Shown piece after piece: positions 1-7,860 of a stretch of DNA of 21,118 bases (its first letter is position 1; every line of letters starts with the position of its first letter). The position numbers and the translations under genes are program-made. The stretch comes from an uncultured Atopobium sp. (GTDB taxonomy: Bacteria; Actinomycetota; Coriobacteriia; Coriobacteriales; Atopobiaceae): NCBI GenBank assembly GCA_937926845.1, contig CALBBS010000102.1, forward strand, positions 1 to 21,118, written 5' to 3'. The notes under the pieces were generated by a model, which saw nothing but the letters and a program-made list of their open reading frames with translations, ran no database searches and was not told the DNA's origin.

Positions 1-74
1 ACTTCATCTAATATGCTTAAACATGAATAGACTTATATAAGAAATTTAACTATCGATAAATTCTGTATCTACGG

Positions 75-205
75 AACACACCTAAGTCAGATATTCTGCT
101 CAGATGAGGGCATTTTACACATCTAATGACGATAATCTGCATGTTTGTGGTATTTTCTGCGTCATGTATACGTCTTTTTAACAGATTATCTGACTTAGGT
201 GTGTT
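75..205. repeat. 131-bp element bounded by inverted repeats
   Basis: The left arm 75-93 is exactly complementary to 187-205 (19 bp, starting AACACACCTAAG). After one mismatch four more bases pair, so 75-98 matches 182-205 at 23 of 24 positions. The 83-base interior is AT-rich with no reading frame and only a small inner 6-bp dyad (126-131 with 160-165). I see no target-site duplication outside the arms and no transposase. It could be a small non-autonomous (MITE-like) element, a structured intergenic repeat, or the end of a transcript from beyond the left edge. Positions 1-74 show nothing recognisable. Confidence 0.6.
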
Positions 206-207
206 TT

Positions 208-251
208 GAACTGCCTCCTATTTCTCGTGTCCAAGAAATGGGAGGCAGTTC
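208..251. terminator. 18-bp hairpin, possible terminator without U tract
   Basis: GAACTGCCTCC at 208-218 pairs with GGAGGCAGTTC at 241-251. The pairing continues through a G-U pair (219/240) and ATTTCT/AGAAAT (220-225 with 234-239), leaving an 8-base loop (226-233). It lies 24 bases beyond the stop of the minus-strand gene, a sensible place for a 3'-end structure. No T tract follows on either strand, so it is not a textbook rho-independent terminator. The stem starts two bases after the inverted-repeat element. Confidence 0.4.
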
Positions 252-275
252 ACAGAAGAAGGTTTTATTCACCGC

Positions 276-557
276 TTAAAGAAAATAAATAACATGGCTA
301 ATTTCAAATACGAGAGCAAAGGCAAGAAAAACTAAAAGTGAAGTCTTTGCCCGCTTTTTAATATCGCTTCTAAAAATGAGATACCAATTAATAATCCCAA
401 GCAGAGTTGATACTAGAAAAAATAGCAACGGCGGAATAAGTCCCTGTTTCCACAGTAGTCGTGCACCCTGATAGGCAAGAAAACTAATAAGAAATACTGT
501 GCGAAATGTTTTTCTAGAAATCGGTTCTGAAAAATTAAATATCTTCTCGCCAAACAT
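276..557 (-). CDS. small hypothetical membrane protein, three predicted helices
   Basis: A 93-residue protein of unknown function. I do not recognise a family with confidence; the start (an F-x-F...ISRKTF pattern before the first helix) only vaguely recalls DUF805-type proteins. Three hydrophobic segments are visible at about residues 18-34, 41-63 and 72-92, joined by short basic loops, so an inner-membrane location is likely. The start is well supported: on the minus strand a GGAGG sits 8 bases before the ATG at 557. It is the only minus-strand gene I accept, and it is divergent from the SGNH hydrolase gene, with which it shares an AT-rich upstream region (558-674). A hairpin follows its stop. 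Confidence 0.6.
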   Translation of the reverse strand: MFGEKIFNFSEPISRKTFRTVFLISFLAYQGARLLWKQGLIPPLLFFLVSTLLGIINWYLIFRSDIKKRAKTSLLVFLAFALVFEISHVIYFL

Positions 558-607
558 ATCTGTTGCCTCCCTATGGACAACAAGAGCAGTTTATTTGTTA
601 CTAAAGA

Positions 608-637
608 TTGTAATACTGTCTATTAACCTCGTAATAT
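608..637 (+). promoter_or_regulatory. candidate promoter for the SGNH hydrolase gene
   Basis: In the AT-rich divergent region, TTGTAA (608-613) and TAATAT (632-637) are separated by 18 bases and would start transcription near 644, about 30 bases before the ATG at 675. Other AT-rich hexamers (TATAGT at 643-648) are possible -10 boxes. This is pattern matching only. A minus-strand promoter for the small membrane protein must also lie here, but I cannot place it. Confidence 0.3.
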
Positions 638-674
638 ATAACTATAGTAATTTAACTTGTGATTGGAGGTGCGT

Positions 675-1763
675 ATGGAAGTTGGGGAGTGGAGCATTAG
701 TTCTCCAGCATCTAAGTTTTTACTTGGTGCACCATGGTCAGAAAAACTTGCTCATGGATGGGTCCATCCGCTGCGTATTTCTTCCAATCAACTTAGAGTC
801 ATTGGCTCTTGCTCTTCCTGGCACCCCGGTCTTTTTAAACAGATGGTAGCGTGTACTTCAGATATTCAAGTTGCCTTTACCACGGACAGCTCAGAAGTGG
901 CGCTTGATCTAAAAATTGACAAAGTTCCTAAGGGAACCTCTTCTGTTTTACAGTTACTTAAAGCAGCGTATCTGAAAAAGCTCAGCTCTGTCTTTGTGAC
1001 AGTTGATGGTAAACCTTACAAGAGCTTCTCACTGGATGATGCAGGTGAACAGACACTTTCTATTCAGCTAGAAACAGAAACCTCTAAAGATAACCTTGCT
1101 AGACTTCCAGGTTTTAACGACACGCATTACGTGTGTGTTTACTTGCCCTGTCTGCAGAGCGCTTCCGTTAAAAACGTTCGTGGCAATGGCACGTTTTTCT
1201 CGCCCGATGAGCTCAAGAAAAAGCTGGTGGTGTTTGGTGATTCTATTGCGCAGGGTTTTGTTGTGGAGCGACCAGATAAAACTTGGCCGCGCTGTCTTGC
1301 TAAACGTATGAAGCTTGAGGTGGTTAACCAGGGAATTGGTGGGCAAGTTTATCAGCCAGGTTCCTATACGTTTATTGAGGATGCTTCGTTAGTTGTTGTT
1401 GCACTTGGAGCAAACTATCGATACGAGAAATGCTCAAAGTCGCAGGTAACATATGATATTCAAAATTCTCTCTGGCAGATTTCTCAGATGTATCAGGATA
1501 CGCGTGTGGTGGTTTTGACTCCTACTCCTTATTTTGAGGATACGTATCTCACGCATCCTTATTCTTGTTTCGCCGAGATTCCTCAAATTATTGAAGAGGT
1601 TGCCGGTAAGTTTGGTTTGCAGTGTATTTTTGGAGAAAAACTATTGCCGCAGGAGAAGAAATATTTTGCTGACGATGTACATCCAAATTCTAAGGGTGCA
1701 GCACTTTTGGCAAAGAATCTATTTGAAGCCTTAAAACAACCAGTTCAAGATAGCCTTTTTTAG
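675..1763 (+). CDS. SGNH/GDSL-family hydrolase with N-terminal beta-rich domain
   Basis: A 362-residue protein with an unassigned N-terminal region (about 1-180) and a C-terminal SGNH hydrolase domain (about 186-355). The family landmarks are present: the nucleophile in VFGDS (Ser190), G-I-G-G (220-223, oxyanion glycine), GAN (Asn247), and the DxxH block DDVHP (Asp333, His336). The two-domain layout resembles carbohydrate or acyl esterases with a jelly-roll-like N-terminal module, so an O-deacylase acting on a sugar is plausible, but the substrate is unknown. No signal peptide or membrane segment is seen, which suggests a cytoplasmic enzyme. A TTG at 663 is in frame, but I chose the ATG at 675 because GGAGG (665-669) lies five bases upstream of it. 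Apparently monocistronic. Confidence 0.85.
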   Translation: MEVGEWSISSPASKFLLGAPWSEKLAHGWVHPLRISSNQLRVIGSCSSWHPGLFKQMVACTSDIQVAFTTDSSEVALDLKIDKVPKGTSSVLQLLKAAYLKKLSSVFVTVDGKPYKSFSLDDAGEQTLSIQLETETSKDNLARLPGFNDTHYVCVYLPCLQSASVKNVRGNGTFFSPDELKKKLVVFGDSIAQGFVVERPDKTWPRCLAKRMKLEVVNQGIGGQVYQPGSYTFIEDASLVVVALGANYRYEKCSKSQVTYDIQNSLWQISQMYQDTRVVVLTPTPYFEDTYLTHPYSCFAEIPQIIEEVAGKFGLQCIFGEKLLPQEKKYFADDVHPNSKGAALLAKNLFEALKQPVQDSLF

Positions 1764-1861
1764 ACGTCAAACCTCCCTAGAAGCCCTCTCAAAATTCAAC
1801 ACGAGTTTTTGTCCGGTGAAACTTCTACACTAGAGGTGAAAGACATCTAGAGAGGATACAC

Positions 1862-3103
1862 ATGAACATAACTAATCCTTTTGCACCTCATTTGACCGGG
1901 CAACTTTCAGAAGAAACTCAGGCCCTTGTGGCTGAGCAAATAGCTAAGAGCACCTTAAGTCCTTACGCGTGCAAAAATGAAGACATCATTCGCCGAGATT
2001 CCGCCCATGATCAGGCAACGCTTTTGCGTCCTGCTTTCATGCGAGATGTCGAGAAAATCATGCATACTCCAGCATATAACAGGCTCAACGGCAAAACACA
2101 GGTCTTCTCGTTCCGTGCGCATGATGACATTACGCGTCGTGGCCTTCATGAACAGCTTGTTTGTAGAGTTGCTAAAGATATTGGCCGTGCACTTGGTCTT
2201 AATCTGGATTTGATTGAAGCAATAGCTCTTGGTCATGACGTGGGACATACTCCTTTTGGTCATGCGGGGGAGTATTTTCTTAATGATATTTACCATGAGC
2301 AAACGGGACGTTGGTTTTTTCACAACGTACAAAGCGTGCGCGTGCTTGATGGCCTCTATGCAAGAAACCTTTCTTTGCAGACGCTTGATGGAGTAATTTG
2401 CCATAACGGTGAGTTTGAACAGCAGATACTTCAAATGAGTGATCTTTCAACTTTTGATGAGTTTGACAAGGTGGTAGAAGATTGCTGGGAGAGAGGTCCT
2501 CAGGCTATTGCACATCTGCGTCCTATGACGCTCGAAGGTTGCGTTATGCGCATCTCAGATATTATTGCGTATGTTGGAAAAGATAGACAGGATGCGCTTC
2601 GTGCTGGCGCTGCAACAGAAAAAACGTTTGATGATGGCCTTGGTGGTGCCTATAACGCATGGGCTACCTCTGCTTTTGTTGCAGATATTGTTCAGAATAG
2701 TTTTGGCAAGCCTCAGATTTCTCTCTCAGAAGAGGCGTTTAAAGAGATGAAACGAGCAAAGCGCGAGAATTACCAGAAGATCTATGGTGCATCAGAAGCC
2801 AATGGTGATTTCTCTGAAGACATTAAACACCTGTTTGAGAAGCTGTACGAGTACGAGCTGTCTGCACTTAAATCTGGAGATCAGAGCCTTGCAATCTTTA
2901 AGCATCATATTGAGCCGGTAAGTAGACACCTTTCTAGGTACGGTCATACGTATGACTGGAAGAGCGATGTACATCGCACTGTTGTTGATTTTATTTCCGC
3001 AATGACCGATGACTACTTTGTGGCTACCTGTGAAGCACTCTTTCCAGAAGCCCAGGAGCTCTTTCCAAAGAGAAGTTACTTTGCAGAAGGGGTACGTGCG
3101 TAA
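1862..3103 (+). CDS. dgt: deoxyguanosinetriphosphate triphosphohydrolase-like protein (HD domain)
   Basis: A 413-residue cytoplasmic metal-dependent dNTPase that hydrolyses a dNTP to the deoxynucleoside and triphosphate, influencing dNTP pools. The N-terminal region carries the RLxGKTQVF motif typical of Dgt-like proteins. The HD metal site is complete by eye: His96 (in GLHE), His125-Asp126 in GHDVGHTPFGH, and Asp233 in the SDIIAYVGKD segment. Length fits the family of Dgt-like proteins shorter than E. coli Dgt. The ATG is preceded by AGAGAGG six bases upstream. Substrate range cannot be read from sequence, since many members act on all dNTPs and may be allosterically activated. The 98-base gap upstream and 103-base gap downstream suggest it is transcribed alone. 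Confidence 0.9.
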   Translation: MNITNPFAPHLTGQLSEETQALVAEQIAKSTLSPYACKNEDIIRRDSAHDQATLLRPAFMRDVEKIMHTPAYNRLNGKTQVFSFRAHDDITRRGLHEQLVCRVAKDIGRALGLNLDLIEAIALGHDVGHTPFGHAGEYFLNDIYHEQTGRWFFHNVQSVRVLDGLYARNLSLQTLDGVICHNGEFEQQILQMSDLSTFDEFDKVVEDCWERGPQAIAHLRPMTLEGCVMRISDIIAYVGKDRQDALRAGAATEKTFDDGLGGAYNAWATSAFVADIVQNSFGKPQISLSEEAFKEMKRAKRENYQKIYGASEANGDFSEDIKHLFEKLYEYELSALKSGDQSLAIFKHHIEPVSRHLSRYGHTYDWKSDVHRTVVDFISAMTDDYFVATCEALFPEAQELFPKRSYFAEGVRA

Positions 3104-3194
3104 GACTGGGGTCGGTCACAACGCAGCAAACGGATACGTAAAGAGCATTTGTGTTGAGCGAGTTTCTCGCCAAGCTTTTATGTTTGAGACGAGG

Positions 3195-3200
3195 TAAAAT
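3195..3200 (+). promoter_or_regulatory. candidate -10 box just upstream of rarA
   Basis: TAAAAT ends six bases before the rarA ATG at 3207, which would put the transcription start at or next to the A of the start codon (a leaderless mRNA). The nearest ribosome-binding-like run, GAGG at 3191-3194, is 12 bases from the ATG, an unusually long spacing. No good -35 hexamer is visible at 16-18 bases upstream. The alternative is that transcription starts further upstream and the distant GAGG is used. Confidence 0.3.
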
Positions 3201-3206
3201 AGCTGC

Positions 3207-4538
3207 ATGGATACTTTATTTTCTGGCATGGAACGTGCCGCTAAAAAAGCTAATGCGCCGCTTGCAGCCCGCATGCGTCCTACCACGCTTGATGGATACG
3301 TGGGCCAGGAAGATGCAGTTGGTCCTGGCTCGTGGCTGCGCAAAGCTATTGAGCACGATTCACTTTCGTCTGTCTTGCTGTATGGCCCAGCTGGTACTGG
3401 TAAGACTACGCTTGCACGCATCATTGCTCACACAACGCACGCAGAATTTGTAGAAGTATCTGCAATTACGGGCACTGTAAAAGATCTTCGTAGAGAGATT
3501 GAAGCTGCAGAATCAAGGCTTTTAACAGCAGGTAGAAGAACTATTCTGTTCATTGATGAGATTCATCGTTTTACGCGCTCTCAGCAAGATGCCTTGCTTC
3601 ACGCAGTAGAAGATAGAATAGTTGTACTTATTGGGGCTACTACAGAAAACCCTTACTTTGAGGTTAATAGTGCTCTGATTTCTCGCTCTCGTGTAGTGGA
3701 GCTGCATGCATTGTCAGATGAGGCAATCGATGAGCTCATTCAGCGAGCACTTGAGTCAGACGACGGCCTAGCAGGCACATTTGTTCTGGATGAAGATGCT
3801 CGTAAAGAGATTGTGACGCTTGCAGGCGGAGATGGTCGCGCAGCCCTAACTTCTCTTGAGCTTGCTTCTCAGATGGTTGACGTTCCAGAATCAGCTGATA
3901 GTAAGGCATCTGAGCCACTTGTTATTACCAAGCAAAACGTTCTTGAGGCAAACCCTCGTCGCGGACTCCCATATGATAAAGCAGGAGATATGCACTATGA
4001 CATTATCTCTGCGTTTATTAAGTCTATTCGAGGCTCAGACCCAGATGCGGCACTGTATTGGCTTGCGCGCATGATTGATGCAGGTGAGGACCCCAAATTT
4101 ATCGCGCGCCGCATTATGATTTTGGCTTCGGAAGATATTGGAAACGCAGATCCTCAGGCGCTGCTCATTGCACATGCGGCATTTAGATCGGCCGAGGTTA
4201 TTGGGTATCCCGAGTGCAGAATCAACCTTGCCCAAGCGGTTATTTATATGGCACTTGCTCCAAAATCAAATGCTGCAGAAGCAGGTATTGATGCTGCCCT
4301 TCATGAGGTAAGAACAGGTCCAAGGCGAGAAGTTCCAAGTTACTTAAGGGATCGCACACGCCCTGGTTCTGAGGAGTACGGCAACTACCTCTACCCGCAT
4401 AACTATCCTGGCGGGTGGATTGAACAGCGTTATCTTCCAGAAGGACTTGAACGTGGTGCGTTCTTCTCGCCATCTCCAAGAGGTTGGGAAGCGTGGAGAA
4501 TTGCAGCTACAGAGCGAGATCGTCACGAGGAAGTCTAG
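3207..4538 (+). CDS. rarA: replication-associated recombination protein A (AAA+ ATPase)
   Basis: A 443-residue AAA+ ATPase of the RarA/MgsA (Mgs1/WRNIP1) family, related to the clamp-loader and RuvB ATPases. It acts at stalled or damaged replication forks. Visible motifs: the family's N-terminal RPTTLDGYVGQ segment, Walker A GPAGTGKTT (60-68), Walker B with DEIHRF (Asp117-Glu118), sensor 1 region GATTENP (143-149) and SRSRVVEL shortly after. The C-terminal half contains the tetramerisation/MgsA C-terminal region with the RRGLPYDKAGDMHYD stretch and the terminal YLYPHNYPGGW motif. The length is normal for the family. It stands alone between dgt and the sigma module. The ATG at 3207 agrees with family N-termini, although its ribosome-binding site is weak. 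Confidence 0.95.
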   Translation: MDTLFSGMERAAKKANAPLAARMRPTTLDGYVGQEDAVGPGSWLRKAIEHDSLSSVLLYGPAGTGKTTLARIIAHTTHAEFVEVSAITGTVKDLRREIEAAESRLLTAGRRTILFIDEIHRFTRSQQDALLHAVEDRIVVLIGATTENPYFEVNSALISRSRVVELHALSDEAIDELIQRALESDDGLAGTFVLDEDARKEIVTLAGGDGRAALTSLELASQMVDVPESADSKASEPLVITKQNVLEANPRRGLPYDKAGDMHYDIISAFIKSIRGSDPDAALYWLARMIDAGEDPKFIARRIMILASEDIGNADPQALLIAHAAFRSAEVIGYPECRINLAQAVIYMALAPKSNAAEAGIDAALHEVRTGPRREVPSYLRDRTRPGSEEYGNYLYPHNYPGGWIEQRYLPEGLERGAFFSPSPRGWEAWRIAATERDRHEEV

Positions 4539-4550
4539 GATTTTGAATTA

Positions 4551-4590
4551 CCCAAGTGGGAGCATTAAGAAGGCGCTCCTCGGGTAGAAT
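4551..4590 (+). promoter_or_regulatory. hairpin followed by candidate -10 box before the sigma module
   Basis: GGGAGC (4558-4563) pairs with GCTCCT (4575-4580, one G-U), and CCC (4551-4553) can pair with GGG (4582-4584) around an internal bulge. No T tract follows, so termination of rarA here is doubtful. TAGAAT (4585-4590) directly after the hairpin is a good -10 match about 40 bases before the next start codon; no clear -35 is visible. It may be the promoter of the DUF948/sigma operon. Confidence 0.3.
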
Positions 4591-4629
4591 AGAAGGAACT
4601 GTAACCGTTAGCTTTGAGGGATGGCATAG

Positions 4630-5241
4630 ATGGATTACCTACAGATTGCCCTTGTAGTCTTAGCCGTAGCTGGTGTTTGGGCTATTGTCGAGGTTGCTCT
4701 GACCCTAAGAACAACAAGAAAGTCAATTACTGAGATTACACTCTCAGCTAACAACACTATTGAACAGATTCAACCTGTTATTTCAAAAATTGATGGCATG
4801 GTTGATGAACTTGACCCAACTATTAAGCAACTACCTGCACTTATGCAGAAGGTTGATGAGGCTGCAGAGAACGCTAATACTTCCCTTGAGAGTCTCAATG
4901 TAGTTCTTGGTGACGTGGCAACCGTTTCTGGTGCAGCATCTGCTGTAACTGCCACTGTTAGCAAAGCTGCAACTGACGCCGTGACAGGCGTTGTTGAGTC
5001 TGTTTCAAAACTGGGGACTGGTCTTGGTGGATCTTTAAATCCTTCCAAGCTTGCTGAGGCAGCTCAGGCTCGTTTAAGTAGCGCAACTGCAACAGCACAG
5101 CAGAGTGCGCAGCGCGCTCAGGAGTATCTTGAGGAGCTTCCTTTGCTTTCTCAAGATAAGAAACAGCATGTCAGACCAGCTCGTACTGAGCAGTTCTATA
5201 TTGAGTACGGTTCTGAGTCTTCTCAGAAAACTGAGGAGTAG
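4630..5241 (+). CDS. DUF948-like membrane-anchored coiled-coil protein
   Basis: A 203-residue protein with one N-terminal hydrophobic helix (about residues 4-26) and then a long Ser/Thr/Ala-rich helical region with repeated ISKIDGMVDEL and KVDEAAENAN-type heptads. This is the pattern of DUF948 or general-stress proteins, with a periplasm-facing or cytoplasmic coiled coil anchored in the membrane. The molecular function is unknown. The start is the ATG at 4630, nine bases after GAGGG (4616-4620). An ATG at 4621 is followed at once by a stop (ATG GCA TAG), so it is not the gene start. It is the first gene of a tight cluster, six bases ahead of the anti-sigma-like gene, which suggests a role in envelope stress or sigma-module output. 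Confidence 0.75.
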   Translation: MDYLQIALVVLAVAGVWAIVEVALTLRTTRKSITEITLSANNTIEQIQPVISKIDGMVDELDPTIKQLPALMQKVDEAAENANTSLESLNVVLGDVATVSGAASAVTATVSKAATDAVTGVVESVSKLGTGLGGSLNPSKLAEAAQARLSSATATAQQSAQRAQEYLEELPLLSQDKKQHVRPARTEQFYIEYGSESSQKTEE

Positions 5242-5247
5242 TTTGTT

Positions 5248-5631
5248 ATGGCACAAAAAATTGTTGAGCTTTCCGCTCCTGCAGATCCAACGTTCGCTCG
5301 CTCAGTCAGAATGATGGCAGCTAATCTTGCTGTTTTATGCAAGATGAATGTTGAAGAGCTTGAAGATGTAAAGATGGCCGCTGAAGAAGGTTTTGTCTTT
5401 GCGTGTGGCACTCAAAATGATTTTGTAGACATCACGTTCACTCTTGAAGACACTTCGATGCAGATTGATTTTGTTTTGGGAGATGAAGACCCTGTAGAGT
5501 CTGAGGCAGATAATGCTCAACCTTTAGAGCTTGTTGAACTTTTGCTCTCTGCCATCTGTGATGATTTCTCGCTTAGCGATGATGGTTATATGCTTCATCT
5601 TGTAAAGACTTCTGGTGGTGCACATGCCTAA
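5248..5631 (+). CDS. RsbW/SpoIIAB-like anti-sigma protein with degenerate ATP site
   Basis: A 127-residue protein. Its first half aligns by eye with the anti-sigma kinases RsbW/SpoIIAB: the conserved ELSAPADP-type opening, then EELEDVKMAAEE, matching the helix that carries the N-box. The residues that bind Mg-ATP are missing. The N-box Asn is Phe51 (the Glu is kept as Glu47), the DxGxG/DEG box is replaced around 78-82 (GDEDP), and the second glycine box is replaced by a Leu-rich helix (about 93-103). The family is therefore recognisable but kinase activity is unlikely. The place just before the sigma factor gene, with an overlap, supports a sigma-binding partner. GAGGAG lies nine bases before the ATG. 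No RsbV/SpoIIAA-type antagonist gene is in the window. Confidence 0.75.
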   Translation: MAQKIVELSAPADPTFARSVRMMAANLAVLCKMNVEELEDVKMAAEEGFVFACGTQNDFVDITFTLEDTSMQIDFVLGDEDPVESEADNAQPLELVELLLSAICDDFSLSDDGYMLHLVKTSGGAHA

Positions 5632-6478
5632 ACCCGAAGCAAACGAGGCAGTGCAGGCTTCTGCAGAAGAGCAGAAAGCTGCAAGAAGAGCTGCTCGTCG
5701 TGCTTCTAGAGGTACCCCAGCCTGGGATAAAGATAGAACACGAAAGCTTTTTGCCCAATACAAAGAAACAAATGATCCTGAGGTAAGAGATCAGCTTATT
5801 ATGAGCCACTTAAACCTCGTGCGTTTTTTGGCTTCTAAGTTCAAAAATCGTGGAGAACCACTTGATGATTTGATTCAGGTGGGAACCATTGGTCTTATCA
5901 AGGCAATTGATAGATTTGAGCCTGATCGCGGACTTGAATTTACTACGTACGCTACACCCACCATCATGGGAGAAATTAAGCGTCACTTCCGTGATAAGGG
6001 CTGGTCAGTTAGGGTTCCTCGTCGTTTACAGGAGTTGTCAGCAAAGATTAATCAGGTCACCGATGATTTGACTAAAGAGCTGCAGAGAAGTCCTTCAATT
6101 GAAGAGATTGCACAACGTCTTGAGACTACTGTTGAAGAGGTGCTTGAGGCAATGGAGTCTTCTAGTGCCTATAGCTCAGTACCTCTTGAGGGAGGAAGCT
6201 CCGGAGCTGACGGAGATGAGACCCCTTCTATCATTGATCAATACGTAACAGAAGATGAAGACCTTGCTGGTTCTGATGATCGTATTGTTCTTGAGGAAGC
6301 TATTAGAGACTTCTCACCACGGGAGCAAGAGATTATTCGCATGCGTTTTGTCGAGGGTCTTACGCAGGTAGAGATTGCTGAGAAGCTCGATATCTCTCAG
6401 GTACAGGTCTCAAGACTTTTACGTCGCACTTTAAAGCGAATTCAGGAGAAGATTGACCCAGAAAGTGTGAATCGTTAA
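5624..6478 (+). CDS. SigB/SigF-type RNA polymerase sigma factor
   Basis: A 284-residue group 3 sigma-70 factor of the SigB/SigF/SigG type, which directs RNA polymerase to stress or developmental promoters. Region 2 contains the core-binding and -10 recognition segments (LDDLIQVGTIGLIKAIDRFE from residue 80, then EFTTYATPTIMGEIKRHFRD and WSVRVPRRLQEL). Region 3 lies around 145-185, and region 4.2 carries the helix-turn-helix LTQVEIAEKLDISQVQVSR from residue 246. GTG codons at 5615 and 5618 and an ATG at 5624 are possible starts. I prefer the ATG because GGTGG lies five bases upstream. It overlaps the anti-sigma-like gene by eight bases, which implies translational coupling, as in rsbW-sigB pairs. 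A cell-specific name (sigB versus sigF) cannot be fixed from sequence. Confidence 0.92.
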   Translation: MPKPEANEAVQASAEEQKAARRAARRASRGTPAWDKDRTRKLFAQYKETNDPEVRDQLIMSHLNLVRFLASKFKNRGEPLDDLIQVGTIGLIKAIDRFEPDRGLEFTTYATPTIMGEIKRHFRDKGWSVRVPRRLQELSAKINQVTDDLTKELQRSPSIEEIAQRLETTVEEVLEAMESSSAYSSVPLEGGSSGADGDETPSIIDQYVTEDEDLAGSDDRIVLEEAIRDFSPREQEIIRMRFVEGLTQVEIAEKLDISQVQVSRLLRRTLKRIQEKIDPESVNR

Positions 6479-7860
6479 TGGATCAAAAAAATCAGAATCT
6501 TTTTAATTCTGTTGAGAGATGGAAACAACGCGGCCTTATGGTATGGACAGCTATTGGCCTAGCAGGATTGTTTGCACTTGCTCTCTACGTCTTAGGTATC
6601 TTGGGACAAGCTGTTGAACTGCTAGCCATTGGTGCTGTCATTGCGTTTGTTTGTAGTCCAGTTACCAACTGGCTTGAAGACAGGGGAGTACCACGTGGTA
6701 TCTCTGCTCTGATTGCACTTGTTCTTACGCTCATAGTGCTTGTAGAGTTTTTGATTTTGATTGCTCAGCCATTAGTGCTTGAGCTTACCACGCTACTCAA
6801 GAATGCTCCTTCGTATGCGAGTCAGATAGGAGCAATGGGCAGGGAGTTTTGGCAGAACTTTGATTCACAGAGTAATCCTGCAGTGAGACAGACTGTTGAG
6901 CTTGCTATTGAGCAGGCATCAAGCATTGGTATATCTGTTGCCTCTGGTATTTTGAGCTGGCTTTCATCATCTGCTCTTGGCAATATCTCGTCTATTGCAA
7001 ATCAGCTTATGGTCTTTTTCTTAGGTCTGGTGCTTGCATATTGGCTTGCAAAAGATTATCCCGTTATTGTCCGTGAGCTTGCCAGTATTGTTGGTCCTCG
7101 TAAAGAAAATGAGTTCAGACTTATTCTTGCTATTCTTAGTAGATCTATCAGCGGATATATGAGAGGTACCATCATTACCTCAGTGGTAAACGGTATCCTT
7201 GTGTATATTGGCTGCTTAATTTTAGGTAATCCTTATGCCGCACTTATCGGTATGCTTACGGGAATTTTCCGCATTATTCCTGTTGTTGGACCGGTTTTCT
7301 CGGCAGGCATTGCTTTGATTTTAAGCATTTTGGTAGACCCTATCATGACCGTATGGACCATTGTTATCTTGGTGGTTGTACAAAATCTTGTTGATAATGT
7401 GCTTTCACCTTTGGTTATGGCAACTAGCGTTAAAGTTCACCCTGGTCTCTCGCTCGTTGGTATTGTCATTGGCAGCGCTCTTGGAGGAGTGGTTGGAACT
7501 ATTCTTGCTATACCTTTGACAGCAGCACTGAGGGGCATCTTTGTGTACTTCTTTGAGAAGTATTCGGGTAGACAGATTGTCTCGCCAAATGGCGCGCTTT
7601 TTAACTCGACGCAGTATGTGGATGAGTCTGGCGCTATTCTGCCAGAGTATGATGCCCTAGATGACCCAAAGTTCTTTGAGGAGTCGCGTCTTGTTGATCA
7701 AGACACTACGGCTCATGTGCGCAGCAAGTCTTCAGCTCCCGCGCCCAAGATTCTTGGACATGATTTTTCTCAGTTACTTTTTAGGAATACTCAAGAAGTT
7801 ACTAAGGAACCAGATAAACCATCGTCAGATGCGGTAGACTCAGACAGTACAAAAGAGTAG
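6478..7860 (+). CDS. AI-2E family transporter / YdiK-TqsA-like membrane protein
   Basis: A 460-residue polytopic membrane protein of the AI-2E transporter family (PF01594 type). About eight hydrophobic segments are visible: two near the N-terminus (about 17-60), one at about 69-93, one at about 170-192, and a cluster from about 220 to 360 that includes the family-typical GIFRIIPVVGPVFSA and VQNLVDNVLSPLVM stretches. The last 90 or so residues are hydrophilic and probably cytoplasmic. Members export autoinducer-2 or act as Na+/H+ antiporters or other exchangers, so the substrate is uncertain. The ATG overlaps the sigma factor stop by one base (TAATG), which indicates co-translation with the sigma factor and suggests it belongs to the same stress operon. 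Confidence 0.88.
   Translation: MDQKNQNLFNSVERWKQRGLMVWTAIGLAGLFALALYVLGILGQAVELLAIGAVIAFVCSPVTNWLEDRGVPRGISALIALVLTLIVLVEFLILIAQPLVLELTTLLKNAPSYASQIGAMGREFWQNFDSQSNPAVRQTVELAIEQASSIGISVASGILSWLSSSALGNISSIANQLMVFFLGLVLAYWLAKDYPVIVRELASIVGPRKENEFRLILAILSRSISGYMRGTIITSVVNGILVYIGCLILGNPYAALIGMLTGIFRIIPVVGPVFSAGIALILSILVDPIMTVWTIVILVVVQNLVDNVLSPLVMATSVKVHPGLSLVGIVIGSALGGVVGTILAIPLTAALRGIFVYFFEKYSGRQIVSPNGALFNSTQYVDESGAILPEYDALDDPKFFEESRLVDQDTTAHVRSKSSAPAPKILGHDFSQLLFRNTQEVTKEPDKPSSDAVDSDSTKE

Noticed and set aside
499..849. 116-codon plus-strand frame spanning the divergent promoter region
   Set aside because: It covers an AT-rich non-coding gap and runs into the SGNH gene in another frame, without a ribosome-binding site or any motif.
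4621..4629. Mini reading frame ATG GCA TAG directly before the DUF948 gene
   Set aside because: GAGGG touches this ATG with no spacing but is well placed for the ATG at 4630, so I see no sign of a regulatory upstream frame.
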